The notes under the pieces: model-generated
The model's input: the letters and a program-made list of their open reading frames with translations, nothing else
The model's database searches: none
Told to the model about the DNA's origin: nothing
Shown here: positions 61,142 to 64,000 of the stretch, in pieces
How positions within the stretch are numbered: the first letter of the stretch is position 1
How the letters are laid out: every line of letters starts with the position of its first letter
Made by a program: the position numbers and the translations under genes
Assembly: GCF_007860095.1 (NCBI RefSeq)
Contig: NZ_SJPT01000002.1
Span: 124,001 to 188,000 of the forward strand
Source of the DNA: Novipirellula galeiformis
GTDB taxonomy: Bacteria; Planctomycetota; Planctomycetia; Pirellulales; Pirellulaceae
DNA: 64,000 nucleotides
Reading direction: 5' to 3'

Positions 61142-64000
61142 GTGTCGAACTCGAATCCTTTCTCTGAAACCTACGCTTACGACCCCATCACGCCGCAGCC
61201 AACGTCGACGAAACGCGTGTTAGTCGTCTTGGCGGTGGTGGCGTTTCTGTTTGCACTGCTGTGTGCGGGAATCCTCAGCGTCGCGTACGTATCGGTACAA
61301 CGGATGGCAAGTCCTGCCGCCGATTTCGAACTGGACGAACGCCGCGATGCATTTGCCCAAGACGAAGTCGACTTCAATCAATCACTTGATCGGTTCGTCG
61401 GCGTCAACGCCCATGTCCCCGACGTGATGGATCCGGAGATTCAAGATTTCCTTGACGCCAGTATCGAGTCGCTTGAAAACGGAGCGGAGGTTCCGTTTAG
61501 CTTGCCCCTGTTTATTGAAGCGGTGGCCAAGAGCGAACAGAGTCACGGTGCGTTGGGGATCATCAACCGTTTGTCACTTCGCAATTGGTTGACGCAGTAC
61601 CAGCCGAGTCCGGACGCGATCAACCGCAATGTTCGAGTCTTAAATACACGCTACGATGCCACGAAGAAACTAGCCGTGCTGGATATGCTCAACTATTCCG
61701 CGGGTAGCCAAGCCGAGTCCATTCAATGGTTTTTGGTCAAAGAACCATCGGGATGGAAGCTCTATGATTGGCAACGCTTAGAGTTTGGACGCCGAATGTC
61801 GGACGAGTATGCATCGTACTTGCGCGGCGCTGCGCCATTGGACGACGGCTACGACACTGCGCTGGCAAAACTCAATGAAGCGGAAATCGAGTGGTATGAC
61901 GGCGAAGTCCAAAAGGCAAAGCGTGAGATGCGGCGAGCGGTCAAGCATCGCATGTTGCCGCAGGATCGTCCTTCGTTCCTGCTTCAGGCCGCGTACACAT
62001 GGATGCGGCTGGAGCAGTACGACGATGCGATCGAGGTGCTCAAGCAAATCCAAGAACCCGATTCGCTATGGGGAGTGTGGCCCTCGTTGGCGATTTGTTA
62101 TACGAACCTTGGCGACATCGACGAAGCGCAGTTGGCACTTCAGAAAGCCCAGCAGCAATCTCCCAATCATCCCAATGGATTTTGGATCGCTTCGTTGATC
62201 CATGACCACTTGGACCGTGATGACGAAGCAGCGGTCGCCGTGCTCAGGGCCTTGAAAATATGTCCCCGCGATCCTGATATGTTTTATTCCGTGCTGCGTC
62301 GTCGCCGCGTTGAGGACTTGCCGCCATTGTTGGAAATCGTGATCGACAACCATGACGAACTTCAATGGACGTCATTGCTGAACCACGCATCGAGCTCATC
62401 CCAGGCGTGGGGGCAAGGCTTGGTCGAGGAACTCAAACGACACCCAAATTCGCCGCTGGGGCTGGTGGAAATCGCCCAAGGTAAGCTTGACTGGCGGAAC
62501 GAAGAGTTCAACGCCGCAGCCCAGCACTTCTTGGCGAGTGAAGCGGTTGCGGAAACGGAGTTTATTAAATCGATTGCGCGGGACAATCTCCTCGAAGTTC
62601 GCTTGGCCGACAATCAATTTGACGCCTTGTTCACAGATGCGAGCGACCCCGATTTGCTCCTACGTGATCTCGTGCTACGGGCCTTTGAAGATGAACTTTA
62701 TTGTGATGCGGAGAAACTATTGGCCGCGCTCGATCACCATGCCAAGAATGCGAATTCAGCATGGGACGAGGCACTCAAAGGATGGGCATTACACTCCATC
62801 GGTGACTGGGACAAATCGATCCCACGATTCGATGCCTTCCTGGCTTGGCGCGAGCAACAAGCCACTCGTTCCGCGGATGCCCCGAATGAGTCGCTCGATG
62901 CAACCGGCGGTGCTGCGGAAGAGAACCCGTCGGCTGAGGAAGATGGATGGCTTGATGACACCGCAGCATACTATCTTTGCGACGCGCTGCTTGAACTGGG
63001 GCGCGCGAGCGAAGTTGTCGAACGTTGGCCCGATGACCTATGGAAACACGATCAAGTGGGCGATTTTCTGTTACAGGATCACCATGCCAGCAAGGTAGCT
63101 GCTTTTTTACAATCCACCGAGGACAACGTTTCCGATTCGCTTCGAATTCAACGTTGGCGGGCCCAGGCCCACCAGGCGATGTTGCGAGGGGAGACGGAAC
63201 AGGTCGATTCGATGCATCTCGCTGCCATTGAGTTGGCAAGATCCGTGTACGGCGCTGACGACAATTACTTTACCTACAAACTCGTGCGTGAACGGGCCCG
63301 AGACTTAGTTCGCAACCGAACCCTCCGCGATCCAGAGAGTGTCAATCGTGACAATCTAGGCGATGACGCTTTGCACCCAATTTTGGTGCACGCGGCAATC
63401 CGTGAAGCGATACGCTTGGGCGACAACCAGCAACTTGCACTTTGGCGAACCATAATCGATGAAGCGGAGATGGAGCCCTCCGACGGCGATGCCGCTTTGC
63501 ACTATGAATTGGGGGACTACTATCGATCTTTGGATGAGATGGATCAAGCGATTCGGGCGTACCAAGTGTGTCTCCAACACGCTGACGAAGCTTGGTGGAA
63601 CAGGACGCGGTGCATCCAAGGGGCGGCGTATGCGATGCTCGAGGCTGGAAACGTGGATGCCGCGAAACAGTGGTTCGCGACAAACCCCATTCCCAATAGC
63701 AATGTCGAGTCGGAAGCGTTGATCGATCTCGCCACCGGCAACGTGGACTCGTTGACCCGTCATCTCGAGGATGCCGGTAAAATCAACGCGACCGATTGGT
63801 TGAACCAACACCTTGAAGCCGCGACGTCGCTCAACCAGCTCGAGCAACCCAGGTTTCGATCGCTGTTGGAAACCTATCCGCTGGAGATTCCGTCTCTCTC
63901 GCCTCCGGCATCGGGATTCCTAATACAGAGGGAAGCGGGGCCATTGGATCCCCAGCAAATCAGCACGCAATTGCAAGGCTTGTTCGGCGAGCGGTTTGAG
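61142..64000 (+). CDS. TPR membrane protein, 3' end cut by window edge
   Basis: The reading frame is open from the GTG at 61142 to the last base, 953 codons with no stop. A short cytoplasmic start (SNSNPFSETYAYDPITPQPT) leads to one membrane helix (VLVVLAVVAFLFALLCAGIL, about 28-47). The rest is periplasmic or external and helical, with TPR-like units (PSFLLQAAYTWMRLEQYDDA, WPSLAICYTNLGDIDEAQLA, DYYRSLDEMDQAIRAYQVCL). No enzyme motif is seen in this part. It lies 165 bp after the Hsp70 gene in the same direction, so it may belong with DUF2760 and Hsp70. Confidence 0.78.
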   Translation, partial: MSNSNPFSETYAYDPITPQPTSTKRVLVVLAVVAFLFALLCAGILSVAYVSVQRMASPAADFELDERRDAFAQDEVDFNQSLDRFVGVNAHVPDVMDPEIQDFLDASIESLENGAEVPFSLPLFIEAVAKSEQSHGALGIINRLSLRNWLTQYQPSPDAINRNVRVLNTRYDATKKLAVLDMLNYSAGSQAESIQWFLVKEPSGWKLYDWQRLEFGRRMSDEYASYLRGAAPLDDGYDTALAKLNEAEIEWYDGEVQKAKREMRRAVKHRMLPQDRPSFLLQAAYTWMRLEQYDDAIEVLKQIQEPDSLWGVWPSLAICYTNLGDIDEAQLALQKAQQQSPNHPNGFWIASLIHDHLDRDDEAAVAVLRALKICPRDPDMFYSVLRRRRVEDLPPLLEIVIDNHDELQWTSLLNHASSSSQAWGQGLVEELKRHPNSPLGLVEIAQGKLDWRNEEFNAAAQHFLASEAVAETEFIKSIARDNLLEVRLADNQFDALFTDASDPDLLLRDLVLRAFEDELYCDAEKLLAALDHHAKNANSAWDEALKGWALHSIGDWDKSIPRFDAFLAWREQQATRSADAPNESLDATGGAAEENPSAEEDGWLDDTAAYYLCDALLELGRASEVVERWPDDLWKHDQVGDFLLQDHHASKVAAFLQSTEDNVSDSLRIQRWRAQAHQAMLRGETEQVDSMHLAAIELARSVYGADDNYFTYKLVRERARDLVRNRTLRDPESVNRDNLGDDALHPILVHAAIREAIRLGDNQQLALWRTIIDEAEMEPSDGDAALHYELGDYYRSLDEMDQAIRAYQVCLQHADEAWWNRTRCIQGAAYAMLEAGNVDAAKQWFATNPIPNSNVESEALIDLATGNVDSLTRHLEDAGKINATDWLNQHLEAATSLNQLEQPRFRSLLETYPLEIPSLSPPASGFLIQREAGPLDPQQISTQLQGLFGERFE

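Noticed and set aside
1-64000. tRNA, rRNA, riboswitch or transposase
   Set aside because: Scanned by eye for T-loop motifs, rRNA signatures and transposase motifs; none was convincing.

Overview
The window looks like a chromosome segment from a marine planctomycete of the Pirellulaceae (Rhodopirellula-like). This is judged from gene content, not a database search. The pointers are: a DUF1559 protein with a prepilin-type N-terminus; tetrahydromethanopterin-linked methylene dehydrogenase (MtdB/MtdC family); twin-arginine Gfo/Idh/MocA oxidoreductases; a Hanks kinase and a PP2C phosphatase; DUF2760 next to an Hsp70; frequent GTG/TTG starts with patchy Shine-Dalgarno sites; and short, mostly single-gene transcription units on both strands. 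No rRNA, tRNA, CRISPR array, transposase or prophage gene was recognised. The base composition looks even throughout by eye.

Layout. 1-11.3 kb: a CBS-domain protein cut by the left edge, a TolC-type outer-membrane lipoprotein, a DUF6580 membrane protein, a secreted hypothetical protein, periplasmic MsrB, a membrane C39-like protein, an orphan ABC ATPase, then branched-chain aminotransferase, FabI and FabZ. 11.7-21 kb: two phosphohexomutases facing away from each other, a decayed MarR-type regulator beside an intact OsmC-family gene, ispG, a secreted coiled-coil protein and a Ser/Thr kinase. 21-26 kb: a Tat-exported oxidoreductase and two translationally coupled GTPases. 26-32.6 kb: a nine-gene run with mostly overlapping start and stop codons: sigma-70/ECF factor, small membrane protein, three GspF-like proteins, three pseudopilin-like proteins and a DUF1559 protein. 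This is the most distinctive locus.

32.6-41.4 kb: thymidylate kinase, a CrtI-type desaturase with an aldehyde dehydrogenase (probably carotenoid metabolism), a nitroreductase, a PP2C phosphatase, NAD(P)H-hydrate epimerase, an FmdB zinc ribbon and NadA. 41.7-50.3 kb: an eight-haem cytochrome with a C-terminal repeat region, a secreted hypothetical protein, a HisA-like protein with DUF2617, a PabA/TrpG amidotransferase, DUF167, Tex and a stand-alone M41 peptidase domain. 50.4-64 kb: a choloylglycine-hydrolase-family enzyme, a two-PDZ protein, a zinc-ribbon membrane protein, the MtdB/MtdC dehydrogenase, a second Tat-exported oxidoreductase, a leucine-rich-repeat lipoprotein, DUF2760 plus Hsp70, and a TPR membrane protein cut by the right edge.

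Non-coding structure. Intrinsic terminators are clear after the 4.1-kb gene, ispG and the 55-kb oxidoreductase. Two families of imperfectly palindromic dispersed repeats occur (108-bp copies at 20.5 and 25.8 kb; about 60-bp copies at 5.5 and 39.1 kb). At least nine short tandem duplications (13-24 bp units) lie mostly in intergenic DNA.
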